This document shows, one piece after another, positions 23,658-31,800 of a DNA stretch of 40,502 nt; position 1 is the first letter of the stretch; each line of letters opens with the position of its first letter. This DNA is from Candidatus Firestoneibacteriota bacterium (GTDB taxonomy: Bacteria > Oederibacteriota > D2-FULL-39-29 > CAIOVX01). The translations under genes and the position numbers were made by a program. The stretch lies in NCBI GenBank assembly GCA_903861835.1, contig CAIOVX010000090.1:1-40502 (forward strand), written 5' to 3'. A model generated the notes under the pieces. It did not search any database. It was not told the origin of the DNA and worked only from the letters and a program-made list of their open reading frames with translations.

Positions 23658-24839
23658 TTATTTCTCGTTTAGCGCCGCAATACCCGGCAGCTCCTTCCCT
23701 TCAATAAATTCCAGAGAAGCGCCGCCTCCAGTGGAAATATGGGTTATCTTACCGGAAACTCCGGATTTCTTGACAGCGGATACGGAATCCCCGCCGCCAA
23801 CGACAGAGGTAGCCCCGGAGTCTGCGATAGCTTTCGCGATGGCCATAGTTCCCGTTGCAAAACGCGGTATTTCAAAGAAACCCAGCGGTCCATTCCAAAA
23901 CACTGTTTTGGATTTCTTAATCTCGTCCGTGAAAAGCTTTATACTTTCGTCGCCTATATCCAGCGCGGTCAAGCCGTCCGGTATTTCCTTCACGCATTTC
24001 GCATCCGAAGGATTATCCTTATTTGCGGTCACAACATGATCAACCGGAAGCAGCAGTTTGACTTTCTTTTCTGCGGCCGCCTCGATTATACTCGCCGCCA
24101 GGCTGATCTTGTCTTCTTCGACAAGCGAGTTGCCGGTCTTTAGGCCTTTTGCCCTAAGGAATGTGTAAGCCATAGCTCCGCCGATAATTAGCGTATCCAC
24201 TTTGCCGAGAAGATTTGTCAGAACATCTATTTTACCTGAAATCTTGGCGCCTCCTATTATAGCAACAACCGGTTTCTGAGCGCCGCTGACAATCATACCC
24301 AGGTACTTAATTTCTTTTTCTATAAGGAACCCGCAGGCTGCTATCTTTACGAACTTTGCCACGCCTTCGGTGGAAGCATGGGCCCTGTGAGCGGTGCCGA
24401 ACGCGTCGTTAACATAGACCTCGCAGAGCGCCGCAAGCTGCTTTGCGAAGGCCGGATCATTTTCCTCTTCTTCAGCGTGAAAACGAACATTCTCAAGGAG
24501 CAGAACCTCACCATCCTTCATTGCCGCAACAGCTTTCTCTGCTTCAGGGCCGACACAGTCTTTCGCGGTCAGCACCGGTTTGCCGAGCAGCTGCTCTAGT
24601 TTCTTAGCCGCAGGCGCCATTCTCATTTTCTCCACAACCTTGCCGTCAGGCCTACCCATGTGTGAAACCAAAATAACTTTACCGCTTTTTTCGGCGATGT
24701 ATTTGATGGTTGGAAGCGCTTCTTTTATCCTGGTGTCGTCCGTAATATTGAGAGAAGCATCGAGAGGAACGTTGAAGTCCACCCGGACCAGAGTTCTTTT
24801 ACCTTTGAAATCAACATCTCTTATGGATAACTTTGGCAT
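23658..24839 (-). CDS. pgk: Phosphoglycerate kinase
   Basis: 393 aa, standard length. Makes ATP from 1,3-bisphosphoglycerate. Signatures: RVDFNVPLD at the N terminus, SHMGRPDGK, the NDAFGTAHRAHAS segment, GGAKISGK, the WNGPLGFFE loop and the C-terminal GGGDSVSAVKK nucleotide-binding loop. It follows gap in the same direction after 184 bases that hold a strong hairpin and A+T-rich phrase repeats, so pgk may have separate control of mRNA level. Confidence 0.97.
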   Translation of the reverse strand: MPKLSIRDVDFKGKRTLVRVDFNVPLDASLNITDDTRIKEALPTIKYIAEKSGKVILVSHMGRPDGKVVEKMRMAPAAKKLEQLLGKPVLTAKDCVGPEAEKAVAAMKDGEVLLLENVRFHAEEEENDPAFAKQLAALCEVYVNDAFGTAHRAHASTEGVAKFVKIAACGFLIEKEIKYLGMIVSGAQKPVVAIIGGAKISGKIDVLTNLLGKVDTLIIGGAMAYTFLRAKGLKTGNSLVEEDKISLAASIIEAAAEKKVKLLLPVDHVVTANKDNPSDAKCVKEIPDGLTALDIGDESIKLFTDEIKKSKTVFWNGPLGFFEIPRFATGTMAIAKAIADSGATSVVGGGDSVSAVKKSGVSGKITHISTGGGASLEFIEGKELPGIAALNEK

Positions 24840-24861
24840 AGTAGCCCCCGGGAAAGATATT

Positions 24862-24980
24862 GAATTCTAAATTCTAAATTCGAAACAAAGAACAAGAAAC
24901 AAAAGATAAGAAAAAGAATATATCCGCTTGCTTCGTGTTTTCTTTAGTGCTTAGTGCTTAGAATTTGCCTTTTGATTTAG
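24862..24980. repeat. A+T-rich phrase repeats upstream of pgk
   Basis: Contains TTCTAAATTCTAAATTCGAAAC, AAGAACAAGAAAC and TTAGTGCTTAGTGCTTAG words; the 15-base word TTTGCCTTTTGATTT (24964-24978) is the exact reverse complement of 5746-5760. No gene, and no convincing promoter. Confidence 0.6.
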
Positions 24981-24986
24981 TGGGAA

Positions 24987-25008
24987 CGGCAGCCCCGAAG
25001 GGCTGCCG
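24987..25008 (-). other. 9-bp hairpin with UUCG-type loop between gap and pgk
   Basis: Arms 24987-24995 and 25000-25008 are perfect and GC-rich; on the minus strand the loop is TTCG, an exceptionally stable RNA tetraloop. No T-tract follows, so mRNA processing or stabilisation is as likely as termination. Located 15 bases after the gap stop codon. Confidence 0.7.
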
Positions 25009-25023
25009 CGCCCGATTCTTCAA

Positions 25024-26040
25024 TTATAAACCTTTATTAGCGAGTATCTGGGCAAGGTCAACGACCCTGTTTGAATAACCCCATTCATTGTCATACCACG
25101 CGACTACTTTGATCATGGTTCCGTCGATCACCAGGGTTGACTTCGCATCAACAATGGAAGACCTCGGGTCGCCGCAGAAATCCATGGAAACAAGCTCTTC
25201 TTCCGTGTAGCCGAGAATGTTCGGCATCTTGGAGGAGGCTTCCTTAAGCGCAGCATTGACTTCTTCAACAGTTACCGTTTTATCAACATCCGCAACCAGG
25301 TCAACTACCGATACGTTAGGGGTCGGAACTCTCATCGAGAAACCGGTGAGTTTTCCTTTAAGCCCCGGGAGCACCAGACCTACTGCCTTTGCCGCGCCGG
25401 TTGAGGTCGGGATCATGTTTACCGCGCCTGCCCTTGCCCTTCTCGGATCGGAATGCTCGAGGTCAAGAATCCTCTGGTCATTCGTGTAAGAATGGATTGT
25501 GGTCATCAGGCCCCTCTTCAGCCCGAACTTCTCCATAATCACTTTCGCGACAGGAGCAAGACAGTTCGTTGTGCAGGAAGCGTTGGAGATCACATTGTGC
25601 GCTTTCGGGTCGTATTTTTCGTCGTTGACTCCGATAACCACAGTGAGGTCCTCATTCTTCGCGGGAGCGGAAATGATAACTTTTTTCGCGCCGGCCGTTA
25701 TGTGCGACACGGCTTTTTCCTTGTCCGTAAACCTGCCGGTGGATTCGATGGCAATGTCAACGCCCATCGCTTTCCACGGAAGAGCCGCCGGATCCTTCTC
25801 GGAGACTATCTTGATCTTCTTCCCGTTGACGACCAGAGTATCTCCCTCAAGCCTTACTTCACCCTTGAAAGTTCTGTGGACAGAGTCATACTTGAACAAG
25901 TGCGCAAGCATGCTGCCTTTCGCGAGATCATTGACCGCGACGATATCAAGAGCTTTCCACGCTTCCGGGTTCTGCGCCGCTGCGCGAAGAACCATCCTGC
26001 CGATCCTGCCAAAACCGTTTATTCCGACTTTCACTGCCAT
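25024..26040 (-). CDS. gap: Glyceraldehyde-3-phosphate dehydrogenase, type I
   Basis: 338 aa. Rossmann start [15 protein letters not shown], catalytic [13 protein letters not shown] (nucleophile Cys near 153), the THSYTNDQ-type segment TIHSYTND with catalytic His, and C-terminal [12 protein letters not shown]. Oxidises glyceraldehyde-3-phosphate with NAD(P) and phosphate, giving the NADH that Flx-Hdr could reoxidise. GAGGAGG ribosome site upstream; it follows the PAP2 gene by 20 bases. Confidence 0.97.
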   Translation of the reverse strand: MAVKVGINGFGRIGRMVLRAAAQNPEAWKALDIVAVNDLAKGSMLAHLFKYDSVHRTFKGEVRLEGDTLVVNGKKIKIVSEKDPAALPWKAMGVDIAIESTGRFTDKEKAVSHITAGAKKVIISAPAKNEDLTVVIGVNDEKYDPKAHNVISNASCTTNCLAPVAKVIMEKFGLKRGLMTTIHSYTNDQRILDLEHSDPRRARAGAVNMIPTSTGAAKAVGLVLPGLKGKLTGFSMRVPTPNVSVVDLVADVDKTVTVEEVNAALKEASSKMPNILGYTEEELVSMDFCGDPRSSIVDAKSTLVIDGTMIKVVAWYDNEWGYSNRVVDLAQILANKGL

Positions 26041-26060
26041 ACTTTCCTCCTCTTGAAAAT

Positions 26061-26810
26061 TTAAAATCTGATTTTTATTCCATATATTGCCCCGGCATTA
26101 TCCGGTTCAACATAAAAACTCAGTTTTGACTTTTCATTTTTCTTAATTCCCGCCGCGTGAGCTTCGCCTACAACAGCCCCAAGCAAGGCCCCGAAGAATA
26201 CATCCGAGGCCCAGTGCTTTTCCTTGTAAATACGTCCGAACCCGACCAGCGCCGCAACGGGATAGGTAATTATTCTGCAATCATACGCCCCGCCAATAAC
26301 CGCCGCCGTGGCAAACGCGACCGTCGTGTGTCCGGAGGGAAAAGAATTATCACCGAATGACGGGTTGAAGCTATAAGGATTTCCCCCCGCCGGAGGCCTT
26401 GCTCTTCCCGTCGCTGATTTTATAGCCAAGCCCAGGAGGCCTGACTCGACGAAAGCCTCAAGAGCGTTGACCGCAACCGTCTTTTCCTTTTCCGCCCCCA
26501 GCAGGTACAAAACCGCGTAAGACGGCAGAAGCAGCGTGCCGTCTCCGAGATAATTAATTTTCGCAGCCGCATCCAGAAAGGGGCTTTTAATATTCAGAAA
26601 GATATCGTGCATTGCCTCGTCCTGCGTATAGAGAAGCGCTCCCGCCGCAAACAATATCGCCGGCTCCGTAAAATCCGCTATTTTGATTCCGGGCGACGAG
26701 GAAACCTGGCCCAGCGGCCTGTTATCTCCGTCAATCAGCCCTATTTCAGCGCAGAAAATATTTTCAAAGAGCAGCGTTAAAAGGAGCAAAGCCAGAAAAC
26801 CGGCCTTCAC
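26061..26810 (-). CDS. PAP2-family phosphatase with N-terminal signal/membrane segment
   Basis: 249 aa. The three PAP2 motifs are intact: [10 protein letters not shown] (KX6RP), FPSGHTT (PSGH), and [15 protein letters not shown] (R-X5-H-X3-D). N-terminal hydrophobic segment at 1-20 with a cleavage-like AEI; further hydrophobic stretches at about 48-60, 90-105, 165-175, 180-200 and 205-220. Such enzymes dephosphorylate undecaprenyl-, phosphatidate- or lipid A-type phosphates at the membrane outer face. It begins directly at the stop of the glycosyltransferase gene, which suggests lipid-linked glycan work, but the substrate is unknown. Confidence 0.9.
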   Translation of the reverse strand: MKAGFLALLLLTLLFENIFCAEIGLIDGDNRPLGQVSSSPGIKIADFTEPAILFAAGALLYTQDEAMHDIFLNIKSPFLDAAAKINYLGDGTLLLPSYAVLYLLGAEKEKTVAVNALEAFVESGLLGLAIKSATGRARPPAGGNPYSFNPSFGDNSFPSGHTTVAFATAAVIGGAYDCRIITYPVAALVGFGRIYKEKHWASDVFFGALLGAVVGEAHAAGIKKNEKSKLSFYVEPDNAGAIYGIKIRF

Positions 26811-28013
26811 TTACTTACTTCCACCAATCTTGGCTTTATTCTCTTCTATCAGGCGCTCGTAAATCTTAAGCATTTTCATCGCCATATTTTCCGAGGACAT
26901 CTCAAGAGCCCTGGCTTTGGCTTCGTTCGCCTTGCGTTCGTACAGGGCCTTATCGCTTAGCAAAGACACTACCTTATCCGAAAAATCGTTTACGTCATTT
27001 TTTGTGAGAAAACCGCCGGTCTGTTTCTCAAAACCCTGAAGCACATCAATAACGCCCATCTCGCCTATTGAGACCGCAGGCTTGCCGAAATACATCGCTT
27101 CAAGCAGGACCAGCCCCTGGGTTTCGGTGACAGACGCGAAGGCGAAAAGATCTTCCGCCGCGTATGCGTTGACCCAATCCTCCGGAGTAAGAAACCCAAG
27201 GAAAATTACTTTATTCTCAACGCCGAGGCGCTTCGCCTGGGCTTCAAGTTCCGGCTTGGCAACGCCTTCTCCGCATATGACCAGTTTTGTATCTGGAAGC
27301 CTCTTCAAAATAAGTGGCAGAGCGTCTATCAGGAAATTCACGTTTTTCTCGCGCCCTAGACGGCACATGCAGAGAAGCATCTTCTCTTCTTTCTTGATGC
27401 CGTATTTCTGCCTGAACGCGTCACCGCTGTAGTTTACCTTAAACCTGTCGAGGTCAATACCGGTGGGCATTACCTCTATCGGCTTCTTGACGCCGTACTT
27501 GACAAGGTCTTCAGCCATCTGAGGCGACGGGGAAATTACCAAATCGAACTTATTCAGGACCCATTTTGAAAACTTCTTTGTGATATAGGAAAGCGGTTTC
27601 TTAATAAGCGGCTGATTAATGTAGGTGTTTACGTATTCAGGATAGAGAGTGTGGTACGTATTCATCGCCGGTATACCGAGTTTCCTGGCCCAGGTCAAAC
27701 CATGATAACCCAGCGGGAACGGCGATTGTGAGTGAACAATATCAAGATTCCAATCTTTCCAGTTCACATTGGTTTGCCAGGTAAAAGTAAGGCGGTATTT
27801 CGGAGGAAACGGAGCTGACCGGGACACATATCTGATAATGTCCGGTTCGTTGTCGGCATAGCTCTTCGAGGGATCTTTGGGGTCGGGATAAACCGGGCAG
27901 GGGATGTAAACTCTGTGCCCAAGCTTCCGAAACTCCTTGGCATAGGCTCTAATAGATGTTACGGCGCCGTCAAAAGACGGTAAATAGTCATCACCAGGCA
28001 GGCATATGTGCAT
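26811..28013 (-). CDS. GT4-family glycosyltransferase
   Basis: 400 aa GT-B fold enzyme. The N-terminal domain begins MHICLPGDDYLPSFDGAVTS (a glycine-rich acceptor loop) with SPFPLGYHGL; the C-terminal nucleotide-sugar domain has GREKNVNFLIDALP, LVICGEG and the EX7E motif in ASVTETQGLVLLEAMYFGKPAV. The pattern resembles lipid glycosyltransferases such as 1,2-diacylglycerol 3-glucosyltransferase and PimB-type mannosyltransferases. With the PAP2 gene directly downstream, a membrane glycolipid role is plausible. It has its own promoter and an RBS (GGAGG) and appears to head the long operon to 18463. Confidence 0.88.
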   Translation of the reverse strand: MHICLPGDDYLPSFDGAVTSIRAYAKEFRKLGHRVYIPCPVYPDPKDPSKSYADNEPDIIRYVSRSAPFPPKYRLTFTWQTNVNWKDWNLDIVHSQSPFPLGYHGLTWARKLGIPAMNTYHTLYPEYVNTYINQPLIKKPLSYITKKFSKWVLNKFDLVISPSPQMAEDLVKYGVKKPIEVMPTGIDLDRFKVNYSGDAFRQKYGIKKEEKMLLCMCRLGREKNVNFLIDALPLILKRLPDTKLVICGEGVAKPELEAQAKRLGVENKVIFLGFLTPEDWVNAYAAEDLFAFASVTETQGLVLLEAMYFGKPAVSIGEMGVIDVLQGFEKQTGGFLTKNDVNDFSDKVVSLLSDKALYERKANEAKARALEMSSENMAMKMLKIYERLIEENKAKIGGSK

Positions 28014-28047
28014 TTAACCTCCGTAACACTCTATTATATTTAATCTG

Positions 28048-28076
28048 ATTTTATCATATTGGAGCCGGATTTTCAA
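28048..28076 (-). promoter_or_regulatory. Promoter of the glycosyltransferase-glycolysis-kor operon
   Basis: Minus-strand TTGAAA (complement of 28071-28076), 17-base spacer ending TGA, and TAAAAT (complement of 28048-28053). The same box pair recurs at the sprA promoter. A possible 8-bp hairpin (arms 28064-28071 and 28094-28101, 22-base loop) overlaps the -35 box and lies downstream of comF. Confidence 0.65.
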
Positions 28077-28116
28077 TTGAAATGACCTTTTGGAATCCGG
28101 CCTGCAATACTTAACT

Positions 28117-28827
28117 TTATTCAGCCCTGGCAAGCGTGAAAACACGCACTGAAACAGCCTTACTCCCTCCCAGAATAGCCGCGGCGCATTCATCCGCCGT
28201 AGCCCCGGTGGTAAGTATGTCGTCAACCAACAGCACTGTTGCTGAATCAAGCTTTTCCGGGTTTCTGAGAGAAAAAGCGCCGCTGACATTCTGCCTGCGC
28301 TCGTCTCTGCTCAATTCATGTTGCGGCTTGGTGTCCTTTACCCTAAAAAGCACATCGGAATAGACTGGAAGACCGAATTTCTTGCCAATATACCCGGCAA
28401 GGACTTCCGCTTGGTTGAAATCGCGGTGTTTCTTTCTGAAAATAGGAACCGGAATGAGGCAGTCTATTCCGGAAACACCGCCGAAGGCAGAAAGCGCTTC
28501 CGCCGTCATTTCCCCAAAGTATTCCCCGAGCTTCCTCTTGTCTTCGTACTTGAAAAGATGAATGGCATTGCGCATCACACCGTCATAAACTGCCGCAGAA
28601 CGGTTATCGATGAAAAGATGCTTTGACAGGCGGCATTCGCCGCATATCGCTTCCAGATCGCTTTTCATCTGCTTTCCGCAGGAGACACACGCAGGAGGCC
28701 GAATCAGCCGTATGGCGTCCCAGCATTTCCCGCAGAGGCAGGCCCTGCGCGTTAGATCCAATTTTTCACCGCACTCCCGGCAGCGCGCCGAGAAAATCAA
28801 GTCCAGCAATTCTTCAAACAACCTCAC
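28117..28827 (-). CDS. comF: ComF-family phosphoribosyltransferase-like protein
   Basis: 236 aa. N-terminal zinc-finger cysteines CRECGEKL, CLCGKCW, CVSCGK and CGECR, then a phosphoribosyltransferase domain with the PRPP motif VLLVDDILTTGAT and the preceding IPVPIF and NQAEVLA segments. ComF proteins are linked to DNA uptake (natural transformation) and to replication restart with PriA-type helicases. It follows sprA by 12 bases on the same strand, so it is probably read through from the sprA promoter, an unusual neighbour for an outer-membrane translocon. Confidence 0.92.
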   Translation of the reverse strand: MRLFEELLDLIFSARCRECGEKLDLTRRACLCGKCWDAIRLIRPPACVSCGKQMKSDLEAICGECRLSKHLFIDNRSAAVYDGVMRNAIHLFKYEDKRKLGEYFGEMTAEALSAFGGVSGIDCLIPVPIFRKKHRDFNQAEVLAGYIGKKFGLPVYSDVLFRVKDTKPQHELSRDERRQNVSGAFSLRNPEKLDSATVLLVDDILTTGATADECAAAILGGSKAVSVRVFTLARAE

Positions 28828-28839
28828 TTTTCCCCCTGT

Positions 28840-31800
28840 TTAGAACACGGCGCTAACTTTAAGGTTCACGCCGTAACCTATGTAATTATTTACACTCGCC
28901 ATATTGTCGGTAAAATAAGTCAACACAACACCCATATCGGCCTGGATGTTCTTGGAGAATTTATACTGTAAGGTGGTCCCGGCATTGTAAGAATCTGTGT
29001 TGATCTGGCTGTTGAGCGTTGAACCTGAGATCAGGTTTCGTGTCAGAGCTACATTAAGCCTGTAGTTCATTCTTAGCGCCTGGTCTATCCTGATTATTGC
29101 CCCGTTAAAGGGCCAGAAATCAGGCAGGTGAATTGGATCGCTGAAAACAAGGTTTTGATTTATCTCTATGCCCGGTGTATAACTGCGGTTCTGGTAAAGT
29201 ATGTTATTCTCCAGTCTGTCCTCTATTGAGGTCGAGAAGGTTATGGACCCGTTAAAATCATCTGAAATGCGGAACGGCGAGGTAATATTGCCTGTGTGAA
29301 GATAGTCATCAGAGATCTTCAGATTGTTTGAATCAAATCTCTGTATATTCTTAAAATCATAATCTACGTTAAGCGAGACCGGCTTCAGGAAGTCAAGCAG
29401 CGGAATCGGGGGATTTTCCATCACCAACCCCGTGCCTAACGAATAGATGCCGGTGCGCGTGAGGAACTGGCTCTGCAGGTTTCTTTCGCTTGAAAGGCTG
29501 CCTCTCGGATTAAACGAGAGCGCGCCCAGTTTTACCCTTCCGTTGATGTTGTCGGAAATAACCTGCGAGCTGTTTAAGGCCAGTTTTTCGAGCGGCAATA
29601 AGCCCCACTCGTCCATCAACTGCAGGGTTGCCAGGGGGGAACTTGCTCCGCCGGAGTACTGATCATAGAGCGCGTTGGAACCGATCCTGTGGCTTACATT
29701 CAATGAAGGCGACAATGGGGCTAGCTCTGAGAACCACTCACTCAACCTAAATTCTGAGGCTATCTCTATAACATTATTTGTCCTAAGCTGATTAACATTG
29801 AAATCTCTGTCTACCTGACCGCTGTAGTTTACCCTCGGAGTGAAACCCGGCATTCTTGTAAAAGCCGCTGATAAACCGGCTGATTTAGAAGAGGTCTGCG
29901 GCGTGAAGTCGGAAACATAGGGGTTGGATATGTTTATCGATGTGTTTGAGACATAGACATTTCCTCTCTTTTCCTGAGTACGGTACGAATACATCGGACT
30001 TAGCGGAATACCCGGCAAAATTTCATAGCCTCCGCTCCACCTGTAAAGCGTCTCACGGGTTATCGTGTAGGTATTATTCGCGGTGAGCAGGTCATGAGAG
30101 ATCTTGTTCTCGCCATAATTGAAATCAGCTGCCAGGTCATTCTTGCCGAGAGGAATTCCGAATATGTCTGCCGGCAGTGAATAAGAAGCATGCGAAGTGA
30201 GCTGGTAGGCTTTTGACTGCGTATTGTCAACATTAAGGGACTGCGCTCCGGGCAAGTATTTAGAAATATCCTCCATATAACTTCCGTTTACTGAGACGAT
30301 AAAAGGGGCAAGAAAGCTCAGCCCTACGCTTCCCGAATAGGCTTCCGTCTGCCTTTCAGGGAAAGAAAGATAATTAGGGTTATTCTTATCCGAGTCATCA
30401 GTAAGCAGTTCGTCCTTCCTGTAGGTTATATTTATAGGGATGCTCGCGAGAGGTTTTAAAGTGCCCGACGCAAGAGTTGATCTGATTGACTGTTTAACGC
30501 TTTGATTAGATTGGGCCAGAGAAATGGCCGTGTTGGTGCTCGCATTTTCAAAAAGGGTAAACCTGCTCTGCATATTTTTGTAGTCGAGTGTGACTGCCAG
30601 TGTGTCTCCGAACTTGACGCTGCCGCCGAGCCTTTCGGCTATTCCTTCGGTAGCTAAGGGGTCGGCAACCCTGAGGTTGTTAACCCATACTATGCCGCCG
30701 CCTCCCCCTGTCGGACTCAGCACACCGATGCTGATCTGCTTCACATTGTTTATGTAAAAAGTCCCGTTCCTGACAGCAGGGCTTGAGAGCGCCGCGGACA
30801 TTGTCTGCCAACCCTGCCCGGCGCTGTCCAGCTGAAAATTGTATTGATAATAATTTGTCTCATCGCTTCCCAGCCTGATAAAAACGATGTCACCCGGGAA
30901 AGCATTTACCTTGTAGATATCAAATCTCAATGTCGCGTAATCCATAAAACTGACGGCCTGGGAATAGAACTTAACGGCATAATTAGAGTAAGTAGTAGAA
31001 CCGGTGTAGGCAAGCGCCAGAGACTGTTCTCTGGTGGCATCTGCCGCCGTATTGAGCGTGTAGAAATTGCTGGTCAGCGGTATGTAGGAAGAATCCGTAT
31101 CCTTGCTTATAGTCTTAACATTAAATATAAAGGCGCTCGAGATATTCTTAAGCTGCCACTTGTTGCCTGTCAACTGCATAGATTCCACCACGACGCTTCC
31201 CGCGGGAGACGCTCCGGTTTTATTTTTAAGCCAGAGACGAACGTGTTTTATCAGGGTTTTTGAAGGCACCGAACTGCCTGTCACCTTGCCGGTCCCGGTA
31301 TCATCAAAGCTGAGCGGGATTTTTAATAGTTTCCAGGTGCCGGCGGAGTTAGTGACCGTATTTGCCACCCACGAACCAGCGTTGGCATTGTTTAGGTCGA
31401 AATTGTAATAAAAATACGATTCATTTGTGTCTAAAGAACCGTTTGCATCCATATCTTCCGTATCAAGAAGGTTATTGGAAACCCCTTCATTTATAACATT
31501 GCTCGCATACCTTATGGGTATGCCTATATCCTCGCCGTTATCCAACACGCCGTTGCGGTTCACATCTTCCGTCTCAAGCGCGCTGTTGCCGGTGCTGTCC
31601 TCCGAGGTGATCCCCAGGTCAACATTTACCGAGACAGCCTGGGACCAGTCTGCCAGCATCCAGACTTCCATGTATCTGTAGTTGCTGTAATCCGCGCCTG
31701 AAGCCGATATCGGATACCTGATACCGCCCCAAAGCCCGGAGCTGAAATCGTAATCCAGCCTGAGGAGCTGTTTAGATGCGTTGGAGGTCTCATCATGACC

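Noticed and set aside
28014-28289. Small minus-strand open frame across the end of comF and the following gap
   Set aside because: Overlaps comF in another frame and runs through the promoter of the glycosyltransferase; no motif.
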